A DNA stretch of 40,793 nucleotides from Stereocaulon alpinum (lineage: Eukaryota > Ascomycota > Lecanoromycetes > Lecanorales > Stereocaulaceae), in assembly GCA_018257865.1 (NCBI GenBank), contig JAEUBA010000157.1:1-40793 (forward strand), written 5' to 3'. This document shows positions 10,902 to 21,700 of the stretch, in pieces; within the stretch, counting starts at the first letter, position 1; every line of letters starts with the position of its first letter. The translations under genes and the position numbers were made by a program. The notes beneath the pieces are model-generated. The model saw only the letters and a program-made list of their open reading frames with translations, was not told the origin of the DNA and did not search any database.

Positions 10902-11106
10902 AGGACCCGCTTCCGACACACATCGCTCAAATCCGGTTTCCGAACAACGGTATCAAGTCATGGTCCCCGAAGTGCTGCGTGACCACTTCGATGTGTTGGT
11001 AGGTGTGGGTGCTGTAGAGGCAACTTCAAATATCCGAGGCGAGGCTGACAGGCTGTCCGTAGTAAAGTATGATAGTGACGAAGCTCTTCCGAAATCCTAG
11101 AGCGAT

Positions 11107-12781
11107 CTACGGGAAGACTTTGAAGCCGCCTGGGACTCTTTTCTGAAATACTTGGGTGGGGTCGTATCTGCGACTCACATTTTGTAAGAATGCCTGGTTG
11201 GCCGCACCAAAACTCGGGATCGGATGCTGGCTGACGTCTGCGTGATTCACATCGACCCAGCGGTTGTATGTCCCGAGGCTTTTTGCGCTACTAATGATAT
11301 CGTCTAAAAGTTGCAGGCCGGCGCGGCGGACAGTGGCGTCGTCATCGTTGGTCCAAGTGAACGATGAATCGCAAAGGATGAGTGCATTTCCTCGGGGATC
11401 TGTGGGTAGGCCAAGCATGTTTCCGCCCTGGCTAGCCGACGCTTGGAGGAATGCTTTTGGTAGAGGCTCGAGGGTTACGGACCAGGAGATGCCAGGGATG
11501 TGGGCGATGCTTGCAGTACTGGCATTGAAAGCCCTATACAATGCATGCAGCGTCTGCAAATCGTTCTCGATGGACAATGCCCATGTCATTTGTCTGTTGA
11601 GCGGTCAGGATGCCTCAGCTCTAATTCTCGACGAGAGTTGTCTTACTTTGAGCCGTGGGGCGATACCGCACCATCTGCAATTGCGAAGGGGGCTAGCATG
11701 CTCAAGGCCGTCTCGTTGCCGAGCTGGGGTTGAATGTTGGTGATTGGGTATAACGCTGGCGGATTGACTTGAGGAAGCGAGTAAAACGGTTGATTAACAA
11801 AGACAATGCCAGCACTTGGGGAGAAACTGATACTCATCTGCACTGCGGCGTTGATGTCGTAATCGTCGTTTCCCGCGAAGTCATTGAAAGCCTTGAGCTG
11901 TTGATCAAGAGTTGTTCCTGCCTGATAGTATATGTTTCCTCCCCATATGCCTCCTAGCTGGAAGGTACGAACACTGAATGATGTCACAATACCGAAATTG
12001 CTGGACCCGCCTTTAAGAGCTCTAAAAAGATCTCTGTGAGCAGATGCAGTCACGTTCAAAATAGCGCCACTTGCGAGCACGACTTCGTATGCAACCACAT
12101 TGTCGCACCCAAAACCATGGCCAATGAAATAGCTTGAACCGCCTGTGGATATGTAATCAGCATGTGCTTGATCGGCGATCACCTCTCAGCATACCTCCAA
12201 GAAGGTATCCACCAACGCCAACATCACCAGACCGTCCACCAGGAGCGGCTAGTCCATACGTCGCAAGCATGGTATAGACTTGACCCCATCTGAGCCCTGG
12301 TCCGATGGTGGCAAATGTTCCGTTTTTGCTGACACTGAATTGATTGAGTCCGCTCAGATCAATGGTGACGCCGTCCTGTATGTTTGCAGCACCAGCTTGT
12401 GCCATGTGGCCTCCACTCTTGACTGCAAACCGACAAGTTCCTAACAAAGACATTGTCTTGAGAGCTATTGAGACATCCTGCGTGGATGTTAGGGTTAGGA
12501 CACAGTTGGGCCTCAGCGACTGCTCCTGCGTAGACCAGTACGAGGCCAAAGACGCATTGTATGAAGCGTCATCCGCGTAATGAATCTTGCTTGGAAGCGC
12601 TGTCTGGAGCTTTTGGCACTGGAGGATCGTTTAGCCGATGCAGTCATTCTTCAAAGTCTGAAAATGCTTAGGTGAGACAAACACAAGACTGGCTTTCCGA
12701 ATACGTAGGATCAGCTATAGCCCTTGCAGTAAAAAACCCTTGAGACGTGCTTAGCAGCCACCATGAGAAATAGCCTTTCAT
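11107..12781 (-). CDS. FAD-linked oxidoreductase, BBE-like, with N-terminal signal peptide
   Basis: Four exons, 12781-12683, 12618-12195, 12142-11647 and 11593-11107, join in frame to 501 codons. The introns are 64, 52 and 53 bases, all GT-AG. The first donor (GTTTGT) is weaker than the others, but its use restores a Cys-Cys start of the mature protein that is common in this family. Residues 1-23 form a signal peptide: a lysine, a hydrophobic WWLL core and a small-residue ARAIA end. So the enzyme probably enters the secretory pathway. The FAD attachment histidine is H104 in K-S-G-G-H. The glycine loop GVGGYLLGGG is rebuilt across intron 2. The usual second-site Cys is replaced by Ser, so attachment is probably single. 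The BBE domain ends at YDPTQVFQ...VPGGFKVF. It would oxidise an unknown substrate with O2, giving H2O2. It lies 139 bases downstream of a P450 gene on the same strand. It is clearly a divergent paralogue of the gene at 4313-6030. Confidence 0.88.
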
Positions 12782-12920
12782 ACTGAAAATGCGAAATTGG
12801 CAATACAGGTACTGTATCTCAGAATCACCTAAGCTTTACGGAGTGGGAGGTGGAGTGCATAGTGGTAGCGTATCTTCTTTTATGTTTCCAAGTGTACTAA
12901 GTACCTTATCAGATTACTTT
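12782..12920. promoter_or_regulatory. Short intergenic spacer between P450 and FAD oxidase genes
   Basis: Only 139 bases lie between the P450 stop (12921) and the FAD oxidase start (12781), both on the minus strand. The promoter of the oxidase must be in or near this spacer or overlap the P450 3' end. No clear box was identified. Confidence 0.35.
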
Positions 12921-15036
12921 CTACGTTGCATCTACTGCTGATAACTTCCCGCCCTGCCGCAACCTATTACGAAAAAGGACCGTGGTCGACGATCGCGGCA
13001 CAATACTTGATCTCCAGCTGCGTGATCGCGAGGCTCGGTTATCGACAAGCTCGCAATCATAGTGCCGAAGAATGTGAATCAAGATGAGTTTCAACGTCAG
13101 AGAAGCATAGAAGCGTCCTGGGCTGTGCACCCATCAGCCGCCACCTTTGATCAACAGTGTATTGCTTACCACGCTGCACTTCCAAGGCCCCAGACCGGCC
13201 ACCTACTACTGACGTCTGTAAAATGTGACCTCGCCGCCTTTGAGTCTAGTGAGCTTTGGCTTATCTTTTTCTCTTGCCGTCGATGCAAAAATCGCGTGGG
13301 GTCAAATGACGCAGGTTGCGGGTAGAACCGTGCATCCTGCATCATCGCTTGTTGTGGCAGGCACACCCAGTCGCCCGCAGGCACCAGTAACCCGTCGGAG
13401 AATTCAAAAGGCACAATGGCTTTCCGTCGCCCGCTAACTATCAAGTATCAGAACGAGCCCTTCGCTCATTGGAGAGGGGTCTTACTAGCGTCTGATGTGT
13501 TCATGCGCATGGATTCTTGGACAAAACAGTCGAGCAATGCCAGCGACTCTGGGTTAACGGGCTTTGAGTCTAGCGATGCGCTGTCTAGCTCGGAGCGTAG
13601 TTCCTGCACCCAACGAGGGTAGAGACAGAAATCATGGAGTGCAAACGTCGTTGTCTGGAGAGGTTCAAGTTAGAAACACCCCATCGCGTCACCAGGGTCT
13701 TGGACCCCGGCGTGTTCATACCATAGCGAGTTGGTGCACCGAGCCGAACCAAAGAGCCATTATTTCACCGATCATACGCTCTGAACTCCAGGGTACTTTA
13801 CGCGGCGATGTATCAATCAACCATTGCATGCAGTCAATCTAGTCCTCATGTTAGCCAGCGCTTGTCGTGGTTCCGAAGCTGACCCACCGGCTTATTTGCA
13901 TCATCCTGTCGGTTTCGCGCTTCGAGTCGTGCGTTGACTACTGGACCGAGATGTTTCATCAAAGTTTTCGCGGCTCGGTGCCTTCCAGTCGCCATACTTG
14001 CGATGAATCTATGTACGATGTCAATACTGAATTGCGCGGGTTTTCAACACCTACGGCTTCATGAATGGCGGCGAGATTCGGAGCAGTTCAGCTGCAAAGA
14101 TGACTGATTGTGGGAATTCCAATGCAGCATCTGTGAATTCGCAGTTCTGCGCTGGGGAGGTCAGCGTAAGATGGTGAGGAGGAGCCAAGCTTACAAAGGT
14201 CTGGACCAAAGAAAATGAGGCAGTTGGCCCGAGTAACGACTCGTTTGATTATTGGAAATATGCGATCTGGCTTGTAGGATCAGAACACCAGCTGGTATAC
14301 TTCTGGACTGTCAGACCTACGGTCAGATTTGCTGCCCAACAGCATCTCGGACTCGAGGCTCTTGGCAATATTCGAGCTCAGACCGGGAAGCAAAGATGGT
14401 AAATGTGCAGTGAGCAAACTCCTTAGCGCTCGCACAAAACCAATGCCTTCGATACCCCTTTGATCCTTCCACTCAAAACCATACATGGTGTATTTTGGCT
14501 GGAGTATCTGCAAACGTTACGACTGGCATGAAAAGCACGTGGTTGAAGATACCTCTTTGGCGACAGCATGCAACGAGAGCTGTTGTAAAGGAGCATTGGC
14601 AATCTCTCGAATGTGCCTCTCAGAGGTCACCATAAGGTGGTTATTTGATGGAGTCGCTAGCTTGAACCAATCTCCGTGGGCCTCGATTCAGTGTCAGCAC
14701 TGCACCATCGATTACCCACAGGAAGTAGAAGCTCACTCGCGTGTAGCCTGATTGCAAAGACGACGGTCCTTCAATCAGATACCATATGCCCTGTACTCGC
14801 TTTCCGATGAAACAAAGCATGCTGCTCCATAATGTTAGGCCGTTATTGCTCGTGCAGGCCAAATTCCCAAGAGCGGATTTGATAGGAAAACAGGATACAG
14901 ACGACAGATACTTATATATGAAGTACGTAAGTACGATGGCAGACATGAAGACGAAAAAACTAAAGTATACAATAGAGCCAATACGGAATGAAGCAAATGG
15001 TGCTTTGCAAGTATAGGACTCTTTCGCAGAAGCCAT
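12921..15036 (-). CDS. Cytochrome P450 monooxygenase, ten exons
   Basis: Ten exons assemble in frame to 549 codons: 15036-14737, 14681-14553, 14507-14321, 14266-14195, 14151-14055, 13996-13888, 13838-13722, 13654-13486, 13437-13170 and 13122-12921. All nine introns are GT-AG and 43-67 bases. An N-terminal membrane anchor (about residues 18-42) implies ER location. The I-helix is ALWFGSVHQLAMTT, an atypical version lacking the usual acid-Thr pair but seen in one fungal P450 group. The K-helix ExxR is E384-S-M-R387, and the SGRRKA and FDPTRF blocks follow. The haem loop W-G-L-G-S-A-A-C-P-G-R-F has C483 completed by the last intron's splice. Stops that appear in continuous frames (for example TGA at 14280-14282) all fall inside introns. 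It would hydroxylate or otherwise oxidise an unknown substrate with NADPH-P450 reductase. It is divergent to the P450 at 15987. Confidence 0.87.
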
Positions 15037-15986
15037 GTTGTTGAGAGTTGATGAAAACGCAGCTTGTGCAGTCCGTTTCAGGGTTCTGCTTTAGGTCCAT
15101 GTATCTTAAGTGAGCTAGAAGAGAAACAGCAGTCCAGAGAGACCACATCTGCTACTTTGGAGTCCCGGGAAATATCACCGCTACTCCAAAAGGAGGGTTG
15201 ATTCCTTGCAACGAGAGAGGAGACTGATCTTACGCCCTGCATGTACTCTCACGGAAAATGAACCCCTTCGACTCTAGTAGAAACGCACGTTTACGTGGTC
15301 TCACTGAGTACGTACCTACATCGAGGCTGCAACCAGCACAGGACCTCTAGGTGCATACTGAGACGCCTTTCCTGTTTGAGGAAAGAAAGTATTCGTACTT
15401 TCTCGCGCACCGGAAGGTTCCACCAATCATTGGAAAGGAGCTATGTCAAGTACTATCCCATATCAAAGAGACCGAACATCGGTAATGTACCCCTGGAAGC
15501 TCTTCAAAATTACCATGCACTAAGCTTTGTCAACGCAACTTTGGGCTAACGCATGTCACACTCGATACCGGTACTTCGCGGTATCGTCGATGTGAACTCC
15601 GCTTCGAAGAGTGGTCACTAAAAATCAAACACCCCACTCTCGGCAACTTCGGGATTGCGTGTGGCCAGCGACCATCTTTTTCCCATGTTGCAGCTGCAAT
15701 ACGCGATGACGCACCATTGATGCCAGACTCTGCACATCGATGTCAGCATGGTGACGATCTACATTTCGTTCTCGTTCGCGTGGTAGAGGTCTATCGTTAA
15801 GATTGGCTGAGACGTCTGCCATTCGGCTCGCCAATAGGCATCCGAGCCTGGGCTGCGTTCGTGGAATCGCATGATCGCTTAGGTAACAATATTGTTCTGT
15901 AACTCGAGTGGCCCACTTTTCCAGTTCTCTTCATTTACTCTGCCATCGCCACCATCAGTCGACTTGTTGAATAGAAGCGTGCCACT
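15037..15986. promoter_or_regulatory. Bidirectional promoter region between two divergent P450 genes
   Basis: This 950-base region separates the divergent starts at 15036 (minus) and 15987 (plus). No gene is supported in it. It contains the CCG-N8-CGG palindrome listed separately. Shared control of the two P450s is an inference from the arrangement. Confidence 0.5.
15557..15594. promoter_or_regulatory. Inverted repeat with CCG-N8-CGG core, candidate Zn2Cys6 factor site
   Basis: An exact 8-base inverted repeat CGATACCG (15563-15570) and CGGTATCG (15579-15586) is separated by GTACTTCG. Weaker symmetry continues outward (TCACA...TGTGA). Fungal Zn2Cys6 binuclear-cluster regulators bind paired CGG/CCG triplets with a fixed spacer, so CCG-N8-CGG is a plausible operator. 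It lies about 400 bases from one P450 start and about 525 from the other. Confidence 0.4.
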
Positions 15987-17672
15987 ATGACAGTCGCGCA
16001 GGCTCCCCAAGGTTTTCTCCAGTCCTCTTTTGTAGGACTCCCAATTGTCGCAAGAGTAGGCCTTGGTCTTGCACTCGTTCTCCTAGTATGGAGACTAGCC
16101 AAATTCTCCGTCTTGCCGCTGCTCCGTCCCAACGATCCTCAAGAATACCCTTACTGGATACCAGGAGTTGGACATCTCTTTTCCTTCTTCCAGGACTCGG
16201 ACAAGCTGCTAGCTCGGGGCAGGTGAGCTCCACTAAAGCTAGAGCGCCAGAATGTCAAGATAACGCTCTTTCAGGATATATTGTGGAAATACGCGAGAGC
16301 CGTTTGCCGTCAGCATTGCAGGAAGCAGACTCTATGTGCTTACGAAGGCGAGCGACGTGGCTGAAGCCTATCGGAGTATCAAGACTCTGTCTTTCAATGT
16401 CTTTGTACAGGAAATGCTCAAGACCGCGGGCAACTCACCCTTCTGTGTAGAAAGCATGTATAAGCCGCTTCCCGCAGACAAAGCAGGTTTCCCAAATCCC
16501 AACTCCAAGCCATTGGCAACATTGGCGCGAGACATGCATCTTCAGCAGCTCTACCCGGGAAAGTACCTCGATGAGTTGGGGCAAGACTTTGACAAGTGGT
16601 TCGACCGCCATTTGCATGTAGACAACATCCTTGGCAACTGCGCATACGCACGGGCTACTGAGGGTAAGAGTATCGTGATGCCGCTCATGGTCTGGTGCTC
16701 AGACGTCTTCACCCGTGCGGGCCAGGAAGCGTATTTCGGCCCTCTGCTGGAAAAGATTGACCCAGAGATGACATGGAAGTTCCTTGAGTTCGACGAGCTT
16801 AGCTATCAGATCCAGTTCCAATACCCGAAGTGGCTGTCCACCAAGATGCACAGGGCCAAAGAAGCGCTGGTAAAAGACCTGATGGTGTATTTTGAAACAA
16901 ATCAGGAGCAGCGCCATGGCGACGCGTGGTTTGTCAAAGCCATGGAAGATGAAATGCGGGCGCTGAAGCTCAGCACTTACGACATGTCGGTGATGATGGT
17001 CACAATATACTGGGGGTAAGCGCTGGTGGCTCCATTTTTAAATTTGCGTCTTGGTAATGCGTTGCTCATCATTCCAGTATCAACACCAATACCCGCAAGG
17101 CAGCGTTCTGGATGTTAGCATATATCCTTCACGACCCAGAACTTTTTGATGGACTTGTGGAAGAGATCCAATCGGCCTTTGACAACGACGCGAAGACTCC
17201 TAACGCCCATTACCTACTCGAAAAATGCACTCGCATGAATGCCGCATGGGATGAGACCATTCGTATGTCCGCCTTTTCTGCCTCTGTCCGGCACGTCACC
17301 GAGGACACCGTGATCGGCGGCAAGCTCCTTCGCAAAGGAAGCCGCCTCATGATACCGTATAGGCAACTGCACTTTGATGAGTCAGTCTTTGGCTCCGACG
17401 TCCATAGCTTCAAGCCCAATCGCTTCCTGGAGGATGAAAACCTGACCCGCGGGGGCAGCTGGAGGCCGTTTGGTGGTGGAACGACACAATGTCCAGGCAG
17501 GTTTGCAGCCAAACAGGTAGTCGTATCCTTTGTTGCAATCTTGTTGAAAAGGTTCCATGTGCAGGTTGATGGTCCGCAGCATTTTCCGGAGGGGCAATTG
17601 GGCAAGCCGGTACTGGGAATAATGGCGAGCAAAGGCGAGCTCCAAGTGCGGATCACGCCTCGTGAGGCCTGA
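15987..17672 (+). CDS. Cytochrome P450 monooxygenase, three exons
   Basis: Exons 15987-16222, 16275-17015 and 17078-17672 join in frame to 523 codons. The introns are 52 and 62 bases (GTGAGC...CAG and GTAAGC...CAG). A membrane anchor at about residues 18-36 is followed by a basic/proline hinge ending PYWIPG, so ER attachment is expected. The I-helix segment is YWGINTNTRKAAFW, with the Asn-Thr pattern and AAFW seen in CYP7/CYP8-like and related fungal P450s in place of the common acid-Thr pair. ExxR is E385-T-I-R388, a FKPNRF block follows, and the haem loop is FGGGTTQCPGR with C464 as thiolate ligand. The start ATG has A at -3. It is clearly a different subfamily from the neighbouring P450. 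The substrate is unknown; tailoring oxidation of a secondary metabolite is likely from context. Confidence 0.9.
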
Positions 17673-18724
17673 AACGACCTTTCGATTATTAACAGAGCGA
17701 CGACAACGCGAGGGACGGCAAGGGAGGGCATTGATGAACAATGAATTCCTAATTCTAATGATGTAATGATCTAAAAATTAAGATTTTAAAATTCATCGTT
17801 AAAATTCTCGATCTTTTTTTATATGAAAGGAGTCTAGATCCAGATTCGACCCAGCTATGATTACAGACAGGACTCGATATGCAGCGACCTTGGTGGATCT
17901 TCTTGGTCAGGTCTTCTTGGTCAGGACAACCAACTCCTGTATCCATAGATGGAAGCGATGTGCAGCATACGGAGGCCTGTACCAAAAGTCCTGTAGGCCA
18001 AGACAGAAACCTTGGAGAACGAACCGCCTGAAAGGTTGCCTAGACAAGATGCATAGATCTGCTTCAGGATTGCGCCGACTTTAGGGCCTACTGCCCCTTT
18101 GAGGCTCCATAGTTCTCAGGGATAGTTCTAAGGGGTCCAACAATAGGGTCGCCCTCCGAACGTAGAGGCAGGGCCCCTCTAGCGCTGTCCAGGACTTTTG
18201 GTGCCGACCTCCGTACTCCCGAGTATCTCCGCAAGCATACTATTCCATATGTAGCATAGCTTTGGTGGGAGGGTGGATAGATACTTCTGCTGCAGGCTTC
18301 CCAGATAGAATATGCATCCCTTCCACCCACCAAGAACGGTAGGTAGAGCCCTGTCTCTTACTACACTATGTTCTTCCATTTGGAAATGCCTGAGATTGAC
18401 TCTGCATTGCATGCTATCACCTATTTTGATCATATGGCATTTATTGTCAAGCCAGTCCGAGACGACACTGCCCTGACAGAAGGATATATCACTATAACAT
18501 AGGAAGAAAACTTCCAATAGTCAAGCACATGTAAGAAGGATAAAGTATGGAACTGAAGACTGCATACATTAGCTGGTGCTAACTTCTCAGTCAGAGGGCG
18601 ATATATCTAAGCGCAAACTTCCGTAATCTTAGTAAGATTAAGCTAACCCGGAGGGGCTTAGCGCCGGCTTGGCACGTTGAGAAGGGCGATTCTGGTGGTG
18701 TGAAAGGATAATGAATTATTCTGC
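17673..18724. other. Intergenic sequence between the last gene and the RIP block
   Basis: No gene, RNA or family match is supported. A short tandem repeat of CTTCTTGGTCAGG occurs twice at about 17896-17921. Composition is normal until about 18700, then turns abruptly to TA-rich, CA/TG-poor sequence. Confidence 0.45.
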
Positions 18725-21700
18725 TTAGTAGTAAGCTATCTAAGTAAAACGCTAGCCCTAATTAGGCTTAATAAGCTAAGACCGCTACTAAGAGCGAAAT
18801 TCCTACTTTATAGTTATATACTTTTTAGAAGTTAAGTCCCCTGCGAGACCGCTTAACTTCTACTAATTATATTACTTATCTTAAATACCTTAGTAAACCT
18901 AGTAGTCGACCCTAGCTACTTCCTATCCTACGTATCTTTAATAGCTCTTTATAAAATCTACTATTAATTCTTACTTAATTCTAACCTATTCCCTAGCCTT
19001 CTATTCCTTAGTAGATTTACTTATATCTTACTTAATTTTAATCTTAGCTTAGTAGAGAATAGTAGTTCGGTATTCCGAGTTATATATATCGCAGTAGTAG
19101 AGATACCCGTTTAAGACTTATTAAATAAAGCGAGTTAGTAGACGTAGATTCTACTTAATAGGTATTATTAGCTAAGTTCTTTTCTCGCCTATTTTCTAGT
19201 TTAATCTACTAGTTATAGGTATCTTACTTACTTTAGGTACTTTCTAATATCTATTAAGTAGAGTAAATATATAAGTAGCTAAGCTTCGTATCTCTATATC
19301 CCTTAATAGGGTAATTTTAGCTGCCTTACTTATTATAATCCTAAGGCCTACTAATTCCCGACGTATTAACTCTGCTAATTAGGTAAGGAATAATTTATAG
19401 CCTATAAGTATAGCCTAATATTCGATACTTAAGATCTAAGTATAAGGAATTCCTTCTAATAATTTTATACTAATCCCTATTATTATCGCCTAGTTAGCGG
19501 TATTTATATTTTATAGGTCCTATTTAACTATTAACCTAAGGTACTAAAGGCTTCGGTTAAGGCTATCTAAATAGGTTCGGTATTATATCTTACTAATCCT
19601 ATTCTCTTTATTTATAGCAGCTATATACCTTAAGGACCCTAATTATAAAAGTAGATTTAGGAAAAAGCTATTTACTAAATCTAGTCCCTTAACGTTTACT
19701 AGTAATATTATCCTAAATACTTTATTACTTAACCCTAAAGTAATAGTCTTTAACTGCTTTTATACTATATCCTAGAATAATTAGCTAACGCTTAATAGGT
19801 TATATTCTATCTAAACTTAATAGATTCTACTATTTTCTATCTTTAATACTATAGGGGTAATTACTATCTTAATATTATCCTACGCTTATAACACAGCGAG
19901 GCAGCTTAGAATATATATAGGTAGTAAGGCTTAGTATAAGAATCCTAGTAGCTTCTCTAAGGTTTCGACCTTTATTCTTTTTACTTTTTTCCTTCTATTT
20001 AGGAGTACTTCTACTTCGTTAGGTTCTTCTAGATCGTCGTTAAGTCTACTTTTATTATTAATTAAGGCCTCTACTTTAGTATTTAGTAACTAGGTTTTAC
20101 TTAACTTCTTCTTTAACCTAGGCTCCTAGTTATTATTCGGGGTTAAATACTTACGCTTTCTAAGTAAGGTATTACTTATTCTACTATCTATCTCTTTATT
20201 AACGGCTTCTAACTCGTCCTATAGAGCCTAAGGAATTACTCTTCTATTCTTTACTATATTATTAATCGCTTAGGTAATTCCCCCTTTTTTACCCGCTAGG
20301 ACTTTTTACAAATTTATTTTATTAGATAAAGAGGAGGTTAAACGTTAGATATAGTTAATAAGGATTTAAGGATTTATATTAAAGTTATAATACTAAATAT
20401 TAGATAGTAGGATATTAGGAAGTAAGGTAAGTCGCTAATAAGGAATAAGTAAGGTAAGGTCTAAGGTTATTAGCGAGGGGAATATTAGTTAAAGTAGTAT
20501 CTAATCTAGGTAAGTTAACGAGGTTTAGAGTAAGAGGTAGTAGGATAAGATAAGTAAATAATAATAATAAAAGGGGTTTAATAATATATAGTAATAGTAG
20601 TAAGTAAGAAGGATAATACTTAAAGGGGAAGAAGTTTACTTATTAATATAATTAATAGTAAATTAGAAATAGAGTGAATTAATTAATATCCTCCGCTCCG
20701 TCTACTAGCCCCGTACGGGTACTAAGATCCTATATAATAGCTTCTATTAGGGTAAGGATACCTACTATTAATATCGAATTAATTAATATTATAATTATAG
20801 TTAAGCGCCTAGTAATACTACTCCCCTACGGCCTAAGTCGCTACCTTTTTAGGAGATATAAGTAGGACTATTAAGGTTAATAGCTCGCTACCCTCAAAAT
20901 CCTATATATAATATTACTCCTCTCTCTATAGTAGTATAATTATATACTACTTACCTCTTATAATAAACTTTTAGGTTATCTAAGTAGTAGCGCTTAGTCT
21001 TTTCTCTATAGAGTTCTTAGACGTATCTAGATACTCTAGAGTTAGTTAGTTTAACTAATAGACGTAGTCCTAACTATAACGGATCTAGTTTTCGTCTATA
21101 CTATTTTTCCTTTTATATATTACGTACTATTACTAAATCTCTAGCTACTAGCTTTATCTATTATACCTTCTACTTAGCTTCTAAGGTTTCGTATTATTTT
21201 ATTAGAGTAAGAATTACTCTATCTCTAATCTTATTTCGCTGATCTTTCTAATATTATAAGTCTTCTTTTAGAACCGTAATATTAACTATATTAGTACTTA
21301 ATTAAGAAGCGGTTTTATCTACTATCTACTCCGGATTATATCCTATAAGGATTTCCGCTAGGGTGAATCTATAAATCCTAAGTAAGCGTCTATTAATATT
21401 AGGTATAATCTCTAGTACCGCTCTTCCCTAATAGTATTTAGAAGTAGGTCCTTTTACTACTACCTATCTCCTAATTTAAGTAAGTATAAGTTATATATTC
21501 CTTTCGATTAGTCCTACTAAGGAAGGATAACTAATTAGGGTAGTATCGACTATAGTCCTATAGCTTTTAAATAATAACACTATTTTAGATCCTACGAAAT
21601 AGGATCCGTTATTAGTATATATACTTATAGGGAAACTATATATTAGTACTAGAGTTTCTAACTAAAAATTATATACCGCTGCTTAGTCTACGTTCGCCGT

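Larger units (their letters stand above)
9213..11106. other. Large intergenic region with duplications and a small TIR element
   Basis: No coding gene is supported. The stretch contains the promoter of the membrane-protein gene, two nested sets of imperfect tandem duplications (9774-9940 and about 9984-10438) and a 444-base inverted-repeat element (10458-10901), listed separately. Confidence 0.55.

Noticed and set aside
14280..14282. In-frame TGA that seemed to truncate the ten-exon P450
   Set aside because: It lies inside a 54-base GT-AG intron (14267-14320) whose removal restores the conserved sequence in frame.
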